This document shows positions 23,286 to 34,619 of a stretch of DNA of 64,000 nucleotides, piece after piece. The DNA is from Alligator mississippiensis (lineage: Eukaryota; Chordata; Crocodylia; Alligatoridae), in assembly GCF_030867095.1 (NCBI RefSeq), contig NC_081824.1, positions 254,263,956-254,327,955 on the forward strand. The letters are read 5' to 3'. Both the position numbers and the translations under genes were made by a program. A model generated the notes under the pieces. That model was not told the DNA's origin, did not search any database, and saw only the letters and a program-made list of their open reading frames with translations. How positions within the stretch are numbered: position 1 is the stretch's first letter; each line of letters begins with the position of its first letter.

Positions 23286-23604
23286 CAATGTTTCTCAACC
23301 CGTGGGCCACAACCCAAAAGTGGGTCACTAGAATATATGAAAGGGTTATGAACAAACTTTAAAAATGGATTTGCCTTCAAAGGAGAAAAACGTGGAAAAC
23401 TGCAGCTTTTCCCTTGCAGGCTGGCAAAGCTCCAGCCTGGCAGGGGCTGCTTGGGGCCTCCCTGCTCCATGCACCCATGTCCTGACCCACACACTGGGAA
23501 TCTTGGGGCTGGCGGCAGTGGGTCGGGAGTGAGGGATGCTGGGGCAGGACTGCTCATTGATGTTTACAAATGGGTCCTGGTACAAAAAAGGTTGAGAACC
23601 ACTC
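23286..23604. mobile_element. hAT-type MITE, copy 2
   Basis: Starts CAATGTTTCTCAACC and ends GGTTGAGAACCACTC. Flanked by ctctagtc and ctctagcg. Highly similar along its whole length to the copy at 8.55 kb. Confidence 0.72.
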
Positions 23605-23706
23605 CTCTAGCGGAGGAATCCTGCTAGCACATGGCAGGTGAAGGCCAAGACTGGCTACTCGGACTGAATAGACAATAGAATAACATTTATGTTTCCATGA
23701 CAATTT

Positions 23707-24299
23707 TGTCAGAGCTGATTTGGATCAGTGTCTCGACACAGTGGAACTTTCTAGCACAAGGCACGGTAAGGCAGGGGAAGTCTCGGCATGGTGAAGAGTT
23801 CCGGCGTGGACAGAGTTCCCGCCGAGGAAATGCAGATTTGCATAATACGATTGGCCAATGTTAAATTATTCCCACGTGGCGGCTGGCAATTGGCTCGCTA
23901 GCTGTATAAATGCTTGGGGGCATTTCCGCCCTAGTTGGAGAACTCTGCGATTCCCCCTGGAGGCAGCTTGATCACCTGCCAACGACTCCCCGTCGGCGAA
24001 GCCTTGCGACGTATCCTCCGTGTTGCATGCCCGAGTTAGACCTGAGCTACCCGGTCTACAAGAGCTCCTTGATTACCGATTAAAGAATAGAATTGTTGCA
24101 ACTACGATTGCCTGCGCTGTATACGACTCTACAGTGTAAGTAAAGCTACCTCTGTTTTTCCAATTGATACGTGTCTCGTCTGTGCCTAATTCCGCTCCGG
24201 TGATAGAGAGTGCCCATCTACCTGTCACGGGATCGCAGCCGCAACCCCAGCTAGCGTTCCCAAAGACTCCTGGTCCTCGATTCCCCCTCGGCCCCCACA
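23707..24299 (+). mobile_element. Solo LTR of an endogenous retrovirus-like element
   Basis: A 593-bp LTR-like unit, TGTCAG...CCACA, with 5-bp duplications AATTT at 23702-23706 and 24300-24304. It has a TATA box at 23905-23910 with CCAAT-like boxes upstream, and an ATTAAA poly(A) signal at 24079-24084. No internal retroviral sequence adjoins it, as expected after recombination between two LTRs. The intact duplication and clear signals suggest moderate or young age. This is a fossil with no genes. Confidence 0.72.
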
Positions 24300-24540
24300 A
24301 ATTTCTGTTAGGCAACAACAAAGCATTGTCACCAGCAAAAGACGACTAAGGAGGTAACTGGAATTCAAGGAGCCTGGGAAACTGCAAGAGACTGTAACAA
24401 TGTGTGTGGATCAGGAGGGAGGCTTTAATGTGTTGCAGATAGGGCATTTGTTCAAACCTACTTAGGGACATAGAAGTTCACAGATACAAAGAGGGAGGTT
24501 GGATCATCTAATCCAACCTTCTGTATATCATAGGTCATTA

Positions 24541-24925
24541 CAGTGGCAACACGTAGGGGGTGCATAGGGGTGCATGTGCACCTGCTGAAAGTGCCGGTGC
24601 ACCCCTTGACCAGCTGAGTTTGATGCTTAGGCAATGGGCGGGGGGGGGGCAGGTGGGAGCACCGGTGCCCCCTCTGCAAGCACCAGCCGGAGAGTGGAGT
24701 GCTGTTGCACTCCCAGAAGTGGCCACAGCCGGAGCAATTGGCTGCAGCCACATCCGGAAGCGGCTGCAGCAATTGGCTGGAGCAATCGGCCGCTTCACAA
24801 TTGGCCGAGGCGGGGATCCCTCCCCCAGTCAGTGGGATCAGCCATGAGGGACCCCTTCCCTCTGTCGCTGACTGGTCACTGGGGGGGCACGTGCCCCACC
24901 TAACTAAGGTGGCACCAGCCACCTA
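24541..24925. repeat. GC-rich insertion in old LINE
   Basis: Interrupts CR1-like sequence. The start (CAGTGGCAACACGTAGGGGG and a repeated GGTGCATAG unit) resembles 2566-2620. It contains a repeated CAATTGGC motif and a G run. Family unknown. Confidence 0.45.
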
Positions 24926-25202
24926 TGAGCATTGCCTTTCATCCAGTTCCCCCTGTATTTGTGTTTGGCTAAAGCCAGGAAAGGCACTAGTCTTGCTACA
25001 AAGATGTCAGGAGATAATTCATTGCCTCTTACCCTGGTAGTCTGTTCCAGTAGTTAATCACTGTCAAAAATGCATGCTGAATCTCTTGTTTGAACTTGAA
25101 TTTGTCTGGCTTCAGATTTCATACATCAATCTTGCAATAGAGGCATAAAAAAACACAAGAAGCCTTTCAATTCCTGGCACTTTCTCCCAGTCAGCCACAT
25201 CA

Positions 25203-25405
25203 GCGTCTACACTTGTGGTGCTGCAGAGTAAAAATCTCCACAGCAGGATAGTACTTGTATTTATATGTACTTGTATTTACAAGTACTATCCTGCTATGGA
25301 GTCAATTAGTTTCTTGCAGCCTAATAGGGCTGCACATGTAGACGCAAGATGTTTACTGCAGAGCTAATTAGTCTACTGAGCAGTAAATGTTCCGTGTAGA
25401 AGTGA
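25203..25405. mobile_element. GTACTTGTA-hairpin MITE inside an old LINE
   Basis: The ends GCGTCTACACTTG and GTGTAGAAGTGAC are roughly inverted. The core is a palindrome (CAGCAGGATAGTACTTGTA...TACAAGTACTATCCTGCT). Old LINE sequence runs on either side. Confidence 0.55.
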
Positions 25406-26323
25406 CCACTGTAAATCAACTCACCTTTCACTCTTCTGCTTGAAAAGCTAAACAGACTGGTTTAAGTCTCTCATTCAAAACCGTTTACTCCCAACCTCTA
25501 ATCATTTCTATGGCACTTCTGTACACCCTCTAAAACTGATCCCAATGAGTCCCTAAAAATGTCCCTATTCAATAAAGATTCCCAGAGGCAATGATTTTCT
25601 GAGATCTGTCAATCAGCTGGTTCTTCATCTATTTAATGTGTGCAGTACTGATAATGCAAATTATTTAATCAGAATATTATGTGTCCTAAGTGAAACTATT
25701 TACAAAAGCCTGTATTTATTAAGTCTACATCGTTACCGTCATCAACCAAACTAGGAATTTCATCCCAAAGCATAAACAGATACTTTGGACATCACCTATT
25801 TTCCATAAAACCATATTGATTGGAATTAATGATATTCCTGTCCTTTCTTTTTTTTTTCTTTCAATTAAAGAATTGTGGCTCAGTTTTTCCATTACTTTGC
25901 CTGGAACTGAGGTCAAGCTTTCTGGCTTATGGTTATCAAGAATATTCTGCTTGCCCTTCCTGGACGCTGGCTATAATACTAGCACTCTTCCAGTCTTCTG
26001 GAATTTTTCCAGTATTGCAAGATATACTAAAAATTAACATATACAGGCAAGGGAGCCCCTTAGCCAGCTCTTTCAGAACGAAGGAGTGCAAGTTATCAGG
26101 ACTGGTTTTTTAAATAATATTTATCATTAATAGACATTGTTTAACATGCTTGGGTACTGATATATCAAAAAATACTGTGTCCTCTTTGTTTGGTACAAGC
26201 AAATTATCCTGCCTTTTAAATGTGATTCAAGAAGATACATCTGCTTCTTTTCAAATATAGAACAGAAATATTTATTGATTGCCTGTCCCACACAGTTACT
26301 AAATAGAAGATGCAGGCAATCTA

Positions 26324-26600
26324 GGGTGAGTCTACACAAAAGGCTACAGTGCCATAGCGACGCACTATGGTGCCATAGCGTCCATTGGCAAAAACCATGA
26401 TGATGATGCTATGTCACTGTAGCAACACGCTCCCTCATTATAGTGTGTTGCTATGGTGACACAGCGGCCAAAAATAACCATGTGCAGCATGCACAGCGCA
26501 GTACAGACTGTTACTGTGCCATCTTTTAGTACTCCCTAAAGGAAGTACCAAAAGACAGTGTAGTAACAACATTGCCATAGCAACACATGTAGATGCACCC
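26324..26600. mobile_element. Harbinger-like MITE with CTA target duplication
   Basis: Starts GGGTGAGTCTACACA and its reversed end starts GGGTGCATCTACATGTG. Flanked by CTA at 26321-26323 and 26601-26603. It is rich in internal palindromes such as TTTTAGTACTCCC...GGAAGTACCAAAAG. No coding capacity. A 3-bp duplication and hairpin structure fit PIF/Harbinger MITEs. Confidence 0.65.
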
Positions 26601-26719
26601 CTAGGACAGCATACACTGTCTTGGGATGTGGGTTTACTAGACTCTCATGCTGCCCTCTGCTGGACCATGGGATAAGTTCTTGTTCAGGATCTGGATAAGA
26701 GGACCAGGATTCTAGATAG

Positions 26720-27195
26720 GAGGTGCATCTACATGTGCCTTTTAACACGCGGCAATAAGCCCCAGAACTTATTGCTGCCGGGCACGTGTCTACACATGCA
26801 CCCAGGATTGTGGCACGTTGAACCGGGGTGGAGCAGGCCTGGCTGGCAGGGGGCCCCAGAGGTCAGCCTGCCAGCCTGGGGCTGCTTCCCCTGGCTCCAT
26901 GTGCTGCGGAGAGGCTGGCTGGGACATGAGGGTGCTTTAATGCGGGTCTAGCTGGCAGACAGCCCCCACACTGAAGCACCCTCTTGCCCTAGCCAGGCAT
27001 GTCAGCATCTACATATCCAGTGCTGCAGAGTAAAAAAACTCTGCAGCAGGATAGTACTTGTATCTACAAGTACTATCCTGCTATGGAGTAAATTAGTTTA
27101 CCTCAATCTAACAGAGTTGCATGTACAGACATTGAGATGTTTACTGTGCAGCTAATGAGTCTGCTGCACAGTAAACGTCTTATGTAAATGCTCCC
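26720..27195. mobile_element. Composite palindromic MITE block
   Basis: Starts GAGGTGCATCTACATGTGCC and the reversed end reads GGGAGCATTTACAT. The left part has its own hairpin and inverted ends to about 26803. The right part, 27004-27191, belongs to the GTACTTGTA-hairpin family also seen at 25.2 kb and 16.4 kb. It may be two adjacent elements. Confidence 0.5.
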
Positions 27196-29914
27196 AGTGG
27201 GCATTTTTCTCTAGCAGAGAAGGAAGTTAGCCAAGCAGGCATTTGGAGTATGGTGAAAGTCCATGCTTATGTGGAACTTGGTACATCACAGGGGTCATAA
27301 CTAGGCAAAACATTGTGGACCATATCCTCACCTATCCTTGAGTTATACTTGCTGTTGTTTAAGATGCCAGATTTTCAAAAAAGCTCAGCTCCTATTTACA
27401 TACTTTGATACGGGCCATATTTGCAAAAGTTCTCAATGCTTTCTCCTTAAGAAATCTACCCATTTGTTCTAGTGTCTAGTGTAAGCTGAGTTCTTGTGAA
27501 TAACTTGCCAAATATAAAGGTAACGTGCTGAACCAAATATATAATTATGTGACCTTTTGGCCTACTAATGTTCAAGTAAGCACAGTCTCTGGGAAAAGTG
27601 CCCCAAATCCATAAGAAAAAAGGTGCATATATGATTTTTGCCGAAGGGCCATCAAGGCAGCTAACTTTCTGTTAATGATATAGTTTCCCTTTTCCTTAAA
27701 TAAGGTAAGAAAATTGACTTCAGGACTTGACTTCTGGACTAACTTCCTGATTCAGCATTTGTCATTTGGAAAACCGGGCGCAGGGAGTGAAAGCCAGGCT
27801 GGGGAGTCAAAGGCTGAGCTAGACAGGCAGTCAGGGCAACGGCTGGAAACAGCTCAGTCAGTAGTTTATAGGTAAAGCTGGAAAGTGAGATGGAACAAGA
27901 AAGAGGTGGAAGAGGATGATGTTTTTGAAGGTGAGTACCAGGTCATGCTCCTGCCTTGAGGAAAGGAGCTGGGAAAAGAGATAGAGAAAGTGGAGCCAAG
28001 AAGAGCTGAGACCCAAGGAGGACAATGGACAGGCAAAAGGACGGGGGTGGGCTTGACAGTTAATGAAAAGGGGACAAGCGGTGGGGAGCGGAGCAGGGTG
28101 GGAGGGAAAGGAAGGGGTAGAAGTGTGCTTTAAAGCCAGGGTGGAGGGTGGTTTTTCTTCAGCCTCACATCCATCACTCACTCTTAGGCTAATTGTACCA
28201 CCTCCAAATCACTTCTCAGGGACTTTCCCTGTACATGCCCCAGGGAATACCCTCTTTTTGACACCATACCTCCTTCTTCCTACAGCCTTCTCCTCTGGCC
28301 CCAGAGCGGTTCCTTTTAAAAAAAAACAACGAGGGTGACTCAGGGAGGTTTGCTTGAAAGACCATGCCCCAGACTGCATGCCCTGGCACTCAAGCCTGTT
28401 TTCCAAGTGCCAAATGCCCAGCAGTGCAGCTTTCCCCCATCGGGTACATTCCCCAGAAATTTGGCTCAATGCCGTAATCACAAGGCACTATCTAATAGCA
28501 CTGCCGTCCTAAGCCTCCCAGCTCTGCACATGTGCTGTGCTAGATCTCGCATCTACTTACCCAGGAGAATGGCTTTTGCAGGCTTTTCATCCTGTGACAT
28601 TGGCTACGTTTAACTTTTATCTTTTATGTTAACACTATTGAGCATAAATAATTACACCTGAACAACCCCTTCCATAGTGAATGAACAACCTGCCCAGCAA
28701 CCATGAGCATTTTTCACTCTGTTTGTCCATAATATCACAAAGCAATGATGCACCTCCCCAGCCACAATGTCAATTACTGAAGCCAGTGACAGGGGACAGT
28801 GTCAGACCCTGCAAGCACTTGCACACATAAATGGGGTGAGACTCAGGTGTTGAGGCATTTGCTGTGTTGGCCCTTGCTATTGCAGGGAGGAAGGCAGGAT
28901 GTGTAAATGAGGCAGTTTTTGGTCCAAGAAGTCAGACACTAACTCCTTGTAACTCAGAACTAGCTGCAGCTTGCAGATCTCAGATTCTGGGTGCCCCACA
29001 CTGACAAAGCTTTCTTCTATGATGGAGCATCAGCTCAGCAAACCATTCCCACATCTTGGAGCCTGTTTATTCGCCCATTGAGAAGAGCCACAGCTTCACT
29101 ACTTGTTTCCATACAAACTGTTTTGTATTTTCTATTCCCAAAATACTCAGGCAACATATTTGTCTGTTGGCATTAGCCGGTCCTGGAAACCCCCCTAAAC
29201 ACTTCAGTTCAGCAAAGCATTTTTTGTGTCTATCTTTAAGCATATGAGTAATCCCATCCCTATGCAGCAAAACACTGAAGTTTATATTTACAGTTCAGTA
29301 TAACTTGACTTAATGTTTTGCATTTACACAGTGTTCATTCGCCAGTGGGTCTCAGTGTGCCTTATGAAGGTCAGCATGCAAGAGAAACTCTTCCTGGTCT
29401 CCTGGCTTGAGGCCATCAGCTTTTCTAGACCTTTTTTCTTTGCAGTCAGAACTAAGAAAACCGAGGAGGGTGTACACACAGCCCATATCCTAGGGCAGCA
29501 CCTGTTGTCATTGCGTGTCAGGTGAGTGGCCCTGCTAAATGGCCAGTCCTAGCTTGTAGATGAACTGCTCAAACTCAGAAACAAATTGCACAGGACAGTG
29601 CTGCTCCTAGCTCAGAGCTGGGTCACCTGGCTCACAGGTGCCAAAGCATGGGCAGAAAGAGACTCCTTTTTATAATCTTTATAATTTCCCAAGGAGGAAG
29701 CAACTCTGACCATCTGAAACCTGAGCTGCTGCTCCTGCCTTTTTTGTTTCAAGATAATTTGCATCATCACAGAACTTCACAAGAGGTGAGAGACTCCATA
29801 CCAACTATGAACTGCCTGCCCAGAGGAGTTTTCCATCTATTGACTCCTCTGTGAAATCCTATGAAATATGAACTTTCATTTCTACCCAGGAAAACTTTTA
29901 CAATCTTTTCTCCA
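27196..29914. other. Intergenic, no gene recognised
   Basis: A G/A-rich stretch at 27.85-28.15 kb, and otherwise no motif, exon or clear repeat. The small open frames look random. Confidence 0.5.
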
Positions 29915-30000
29915 ATGCCTGATGAAGGGTGTTTGTGTCCAAAAGCTTGCAATTAAAGAATTTCTTTGGCAAAAATCTTGTTGGTCTAATAAGAGATATC
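29915..30000 (+). mobile_element. Penelope 3'-end fragment
   Basis: CTGATGAAGGGTGTTTGTG...AAAAGCTTGCAA...GTTGGTCTAATAAGAGATATC matches the tail of the 57.7-59.7 kb element. Confidence 0.75.
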
Positions 30001-31294
30001 ATCTCTACTGTGAATCCTGATTGCTAATTGGTTCCCAGGAATTCACAACTCCTTTTCCAGGTTTTTAGGCCATGCGTCTGAACAATGCCTTTTTGCCTTA
30101 CCCTGAAGTCAGAAAATTGTCGTGCAGCCTGTTTTGTATGCAAAGTAGCACAGTTTGCACTAGGTCACAGCCACCAGCGGTGGAAATAAAACCCAGTCCT
30201 CCGCAGTGGCAGACCCAAACCTCATTGCCTTTGCTTGACTGCCTATGGAAATGTGGGTGCCCGATCTTCTGTTAGCCTACCTGCACGCTATACTTAGCTC
30301 ACACAGCTGCTCCACAGGTGGGAGTGACTGTGCACTGACTGTGGGCAGAGAATGTGGTAGTTGCTCCAGAAAGAGGTTGATCTGACCTGATGCTTAGGCT
30401 TCTGTCCTGAAGAAATGGGTTCTGTCTTGCACTCAGCCAGACATTTGAGTGTGGTAGTTAGCATGTGTACATGGGAGGTGGACAAGGTGTACTTGGGAGC
30501 ATCGCCCTAACAGCAGCTGGGACACCATGTAGCCATATCCAGGAGCTCTGACTTGACCTCAGTCTAGTTTCTTTATTTTTGTGAAGCATCAGCCTTCTAA
30601 TATTTAGCCCCTCTGAGATGTGAGCCAAGTTCCCTGTTGAAGAGGCAGCATGGAGGGTGTGTGTAGTAGGTAGAGCTCTCTGGGGCCTGGTGCAAGGCTG
30701 TGGAATGGATTCCCGCTGCATCTGAGAACCCCAATGGCAAGGCACAGTCTTTCACCTGCAAGATCACACCCAGCATGAAGAAATGCACATATGTTAAAAA
30801 AAATAAAAATCTGCACTGTTCTTTGAGAGGCGAAAGAAAGCTGGAAAGCAGCGTGTGAGACAAACTGAAGTCCTGTCACTCAGAGCGGGAATGAAAGAAG
30901 CTCACCTACTGGTGCAACTGGTGCACTCAGGAACCTGAGAACAGAGCACTGGAACAAGTGAAACTAGCTCTGTACAAGGCTGTGTCAGTGTACAGGAGGA
31001 AGAAATTGATAACACAGAGATACTGGTCTCTAATCTCTTTCAGAGGAGGCTTAATTGCCTGTAACTATAGAGGCCTGTGTAAAAATTCAGTTTTTGCAGT
31101 GACAGTGCCCCTTTGGCATTGGCAGTGCCTCTTTGTAGATGAAAGCAGCTGCAGGCTCCAATGTCGTTCAGCATAGGCTTAGTTCACACTTGTGTTCTCT
31201 GTGACTTTTGGCCAGACACTCTGGTTTTCCCCATCTCTGCAGCTGTCAGGTCACGTCCTGTCACTTCAGCTTTTTAGTTGCATGTCATCTAGAT

Positions 31295-31624
31295 CTGTGG
31301 TTCTCAACCTTTTTTGGACCAGGACCCTTTTGTAAACTTAAATTGGCAGTCCCAACCCACAGTCCCCCACCCCCAGGCTCCAGCCCCCCACTGTGTGGGG
31401 CAGGGGGTGGGTGTGTGGGGTGGCAGGCATGGGGGACCTCAAGCAGCCCCTTGCAGGCTGGAACTCTGCCAGCCTGGAAGGGATAAGTCACCGTTTCCCA
31501 GGTTTTTCTCCTTTAAAGGAGAATACATTTTTAAAGTTTGATATATTTTTAAAGGTTGTTCGTGACCCTTTTATATATTCTTGACCTAGAAAGTGGGTCG
31601 CAACCCACGGGTTAAGAAATGCTG
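31295..31624. mobile_element. hAT-type MITE, copy 3 (opposite orientation)
   Basis: Starts CTGTGGTTCTCAACC and ends in GGGTTAAGAAATGCTG, with perfect 8-bp duplications ATCTAGAT at 31287-31294 and 31625-31632. Relative to the copies at 8.55 and 23.3 kb it is reversed. Confidence 0.75.
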
Positions 31625-31632
31625 ATCTAGAT

Positions 31633-31652
31633 CTTTCTTTCTTTCTTTCTTC
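31633..31652. repeat. Short TTTC microsatellite
   Basis: Five units of CTTT directly beyond the target duplication of the hAT-type MITE at 31.3-31.6 kb. Confidence 0.8.
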
Positions 31653-32329
31653 GGCCTTGGTAGGTGCAATGTAACAGTGTTATTCAAACAAATAAAGAAA
31701 GAATGAAGAGAAGGGTCCAGTACATTATGGATTCACCGAGCTTAGTAGTATTCTGGAAACAGTCACACACACGTGTATGCGTGCAAATACATACGTATTT
31801 TCTGTCTCACGTAACAGCAAGCAGCCTGGTGATGCAGGTGAGGATAGGGTGGTGGAATATGACATCTGTCCCCTTGACCCCTCCTCCCTGTTGCAGAACC
31901 CAGGGGAAACTGGGACAAGAAGCCCAACACAACTGCTATGTCTGTAAGGTTTCAGGAGGGCCTGCCTCGTGGTGCCTGCTTATGCCTTTGCTCCTGCTGT
32001 GGATGTGCCTCCCAGGGAAGTGGTGGAGGAAAAGGTTGAAGGTGCCTTCTGGTTTCTGAATTCAGAAGAAACATCCCAGGGGCATATTTATATGTATTTA
32101 TGTGAATGCCTAACAACTCTATAAACTCTGTGCATATTGGAACAATCACACGTGTCTACCCAAGTCAGCAGAGGAAATTAAATTCTTAATCCAATGTTAG
32201 CATCACAGGGGCATGTCCCCATGAGCATGCACATGAGGTTTGCAGTGCCTCAAAGCTGTTTGAGTTGCCACAAACTGCACATGGTGCATGTGAACTCATG
32301 CAATACAGCGGAGGGTTTTTTGACACTGT

Positions 32330-33000
32330 GAGATCCCGGTGTAAAAAAATACACCGCTAAAAAAAGCAGTGTGGCACATGTGGCAATAGTGTGTGCCAAC
32401 AGAAACTGGAGCCTGGCCAGCCAGAGCCACAATCTGACTGCTGGCCAGGCTCCGAGTGGGTGGCTTGGTACCACCACTGCCTCAGAAGGTCCCCAGGTCT
32501 GCAAGTAAGGCTGCTGGCTTGGCCCATGTGAATATGGAAGTATTCGATTTCGATTTGGCCGATTCAGAGGACAGTGATTTGATTCAGAGATTCGGATTAC
32601 TGTGCTGAATTGATTCAGCCAAATTGGCTTCGGAAGATTTGGCACTGATTTGAAGAGATTTGGTGATTCAGCCATAGACTATAATGGGGAATCACTGAAA
32701 TACCTATAACGTTGTCATTTTTTGGCAGATTTGGATGAAAACAGCAGGGATGGTAGCCCCTTCTGAGGGCATGAAGCCTGTCAAGTTTCAAGGAGACAGG
32801 TGCAGGAGATTCAGGGAAACTGCACCTCAAACTGCTGAAAGCAAAACTCGGAATCTTTTTCCGAACTGATTCGGAGGGTTTTTTTGGTCTCCCAGTTCAA
32901 TTTGGATTTGGTGATTTGGCCTCTGAATCGGGCCAGATCTTCTCCAAATTGAATTTGCAACTTAAGCTTTGAACACCCCCTACTGCTGGCCCCAGCCTCC
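32330..33000. repeat. Unclassified GATT/TTTGG-rich repeat
   Basis: Degenerate repetition of GATTCGG, GATTTGG and CAAATT motifs between 32540 and 32960, with both orientations present. It probably lies inside a larger repeat that ends with the palindrome at 33060-33103. Family unknown. Confidence 0.35.
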
Positions 33001-33059
33001 CCTACCTCACCCAGGTCCCTTTGCCATGCACCACATTGTGTGTGCAGGGGCTTGTCCAG

Positions 33060-33103
33060 GGACAAATAGCAGCGGCACAAATATGTGCCGCTGCTATTTG
33101 TCC
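33060..33103. repeat. Perfect 44-nt inverted repeat
   Basis: Arms of 20 nt around a 4-nt spacer AATA, centred on GGCACA/TGTGCC. It may be the right subterminal part of a larger element beginning near 32205; both outer ends are GC-rich and roughly inverted. Confidence 0.6.
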
Positions 33104-33239
33104 TGTGGGAAATGTGCGCCCCTGCACTGCATGTTTGTGGGGGTGCATCCCAGATATTAGTTGTGTAAAGGACCTATTTCATTCCACTTAGAACTTACTG
33201 TCTGGTGCTCCCATAGGACAATGCCCTGTGGAATATTTT

Positions 33240-33560
33240 CAGCACAATGTCCCATATACTTTTACATGTGATAGGCAGTGAGGTCTCCACCCCTTCCCCA
33301 GGGAGACTATTTTACAGCCTCTCCCACCTCACTGCCAGGAAGCTTTTCCCAATATTCAGCCTTTATTTTTTTGTTGCTTTACCTTTCTTCTGGTCCCACC
33401 TACATGGACCATCAGAGACGACATCACTTCCCCTTCAGCATTTACAATGTCCTAATACTATTTCTTCCTGGGTGTTTGGAGTGGAGGTGGATTTGGGGCA
33501 GAGCCTTGATTTGTGTGGGTCCACGGGAATGCTTCTTGGTGAAAGGCAATTTCTATAAAT
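33240..33560 (-). mobile_element. Old CR1-type LINE fragment
   Basis: ACAGCCTCTCCCACC..TGCCAGGAAGCTTTTCCC..AATATTCAGCC is the reverse complement of the conserved CR1 region before the 3' UTR. Strongly diverged. Confidence 0.5.
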
Positions 33561-34619
33561 ACACCTGGTGACGGGCAGTTTAAATATTGCAGGGCACTCA
33601 GTAATAACAAAGCACAACAGATGAACGTTATCAGCAGGTTCCTACTGTGCCTCACCTTATTGACTGTTTTGTCCAAGAAGGAGTTTCTTAGGTTGGAGTT
33701 AGAGGTATAAGGTTATCCGGATAACTTAAAAGGAAGACCTTGTCAGAACCCTGTCATTTTAGAAGAGCCCAGCTCTGGAAGGCAAAGGTCTGAGCCCATT
33801 CATTGAACTCGGGTGTTAGAATTTATGGGGGTTGTGGGCAAGGAACCGTCCACACCGCTGTCCTGTGCTGTCCCCATGGGTGCAGGTTGGTATCAGGCTG
33901 CCTCCGGTGGTTCTCTGGTCTCAATAGCCATCTGACGAGGGGGTGGTTGAGCATGGTACCTACCTGTGGCTTTGTGAATTCTGTAAAAGCGAGGGCTAAA
34001 GTCAGCTGCTCCCATAGGACTGGAAAGCAGAAGAACCCTTAAGCCTTCTACCCCTTTTTTGGTGCTTGACCATAACAGGTTTAATCTTGACCCCCAGGAC
34101 AGCTTAGTTCATGCCCTACAGTCTCCTTGAACTGTGTGAGAAGTGCCAGTTCCTCCAGGGAGTACCCACATTCAAGAGGCCCTTCCCCAAGCCTGGGGTC
34201 ACCCCAGCACCAAAGGAGAGCACAGAATCTGGGCTGGAGCAAACCAGGAGGTAGCAGGCTTGGGCTCTGTGACACTGTGCTGTTGCAAAACCTCTGGAGC
34301 TGCAAAAATGACAGTGAGGCCAGCTTCCCTTCTTGGTCAGTGAATAATCCCTTTTGTCTACAAAGCTGCTCCTTAGCCTGCTCTGTGTGTGTTTGGGGGG
34401 GGTACACACCTCCTTCTCTTGTGCACTATGTACTCACCCTCACTGCCCCACGCTGCATTTCTGTCTGCTTTCCTTGAGTTAGCAGGACCCATGGACGAGG
34501 CAGGCAGTTTCTGTACAGGGCACAAGGACGGGGTATGGCAGGGTAGACAGAGCAGAGCCTCATGGGATGGGAAGTGGGTGACAGTAGCAGAGTGAGGGCC
34601 TGCACAGAGGAGGCAGGGT

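Larger units (their letters stand above)
24463..26320 (-). mobile_element. Old CR1/L3-type LINE, interrupted by later insertions
   Basis: On the minus strand, LTSVPGKVMEKLSHNSLIE at about 25840-25920 is a reverse-transcriptase block (the SLTS(V/I)PGK motif). The 3' end near 24463-24540 is a CR1-type tail. It is split by a GC-rich insertion at 24541-24925 and a hairpin MITE at 25203-25405, and is heavily diverged. Confidence 0.65.
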
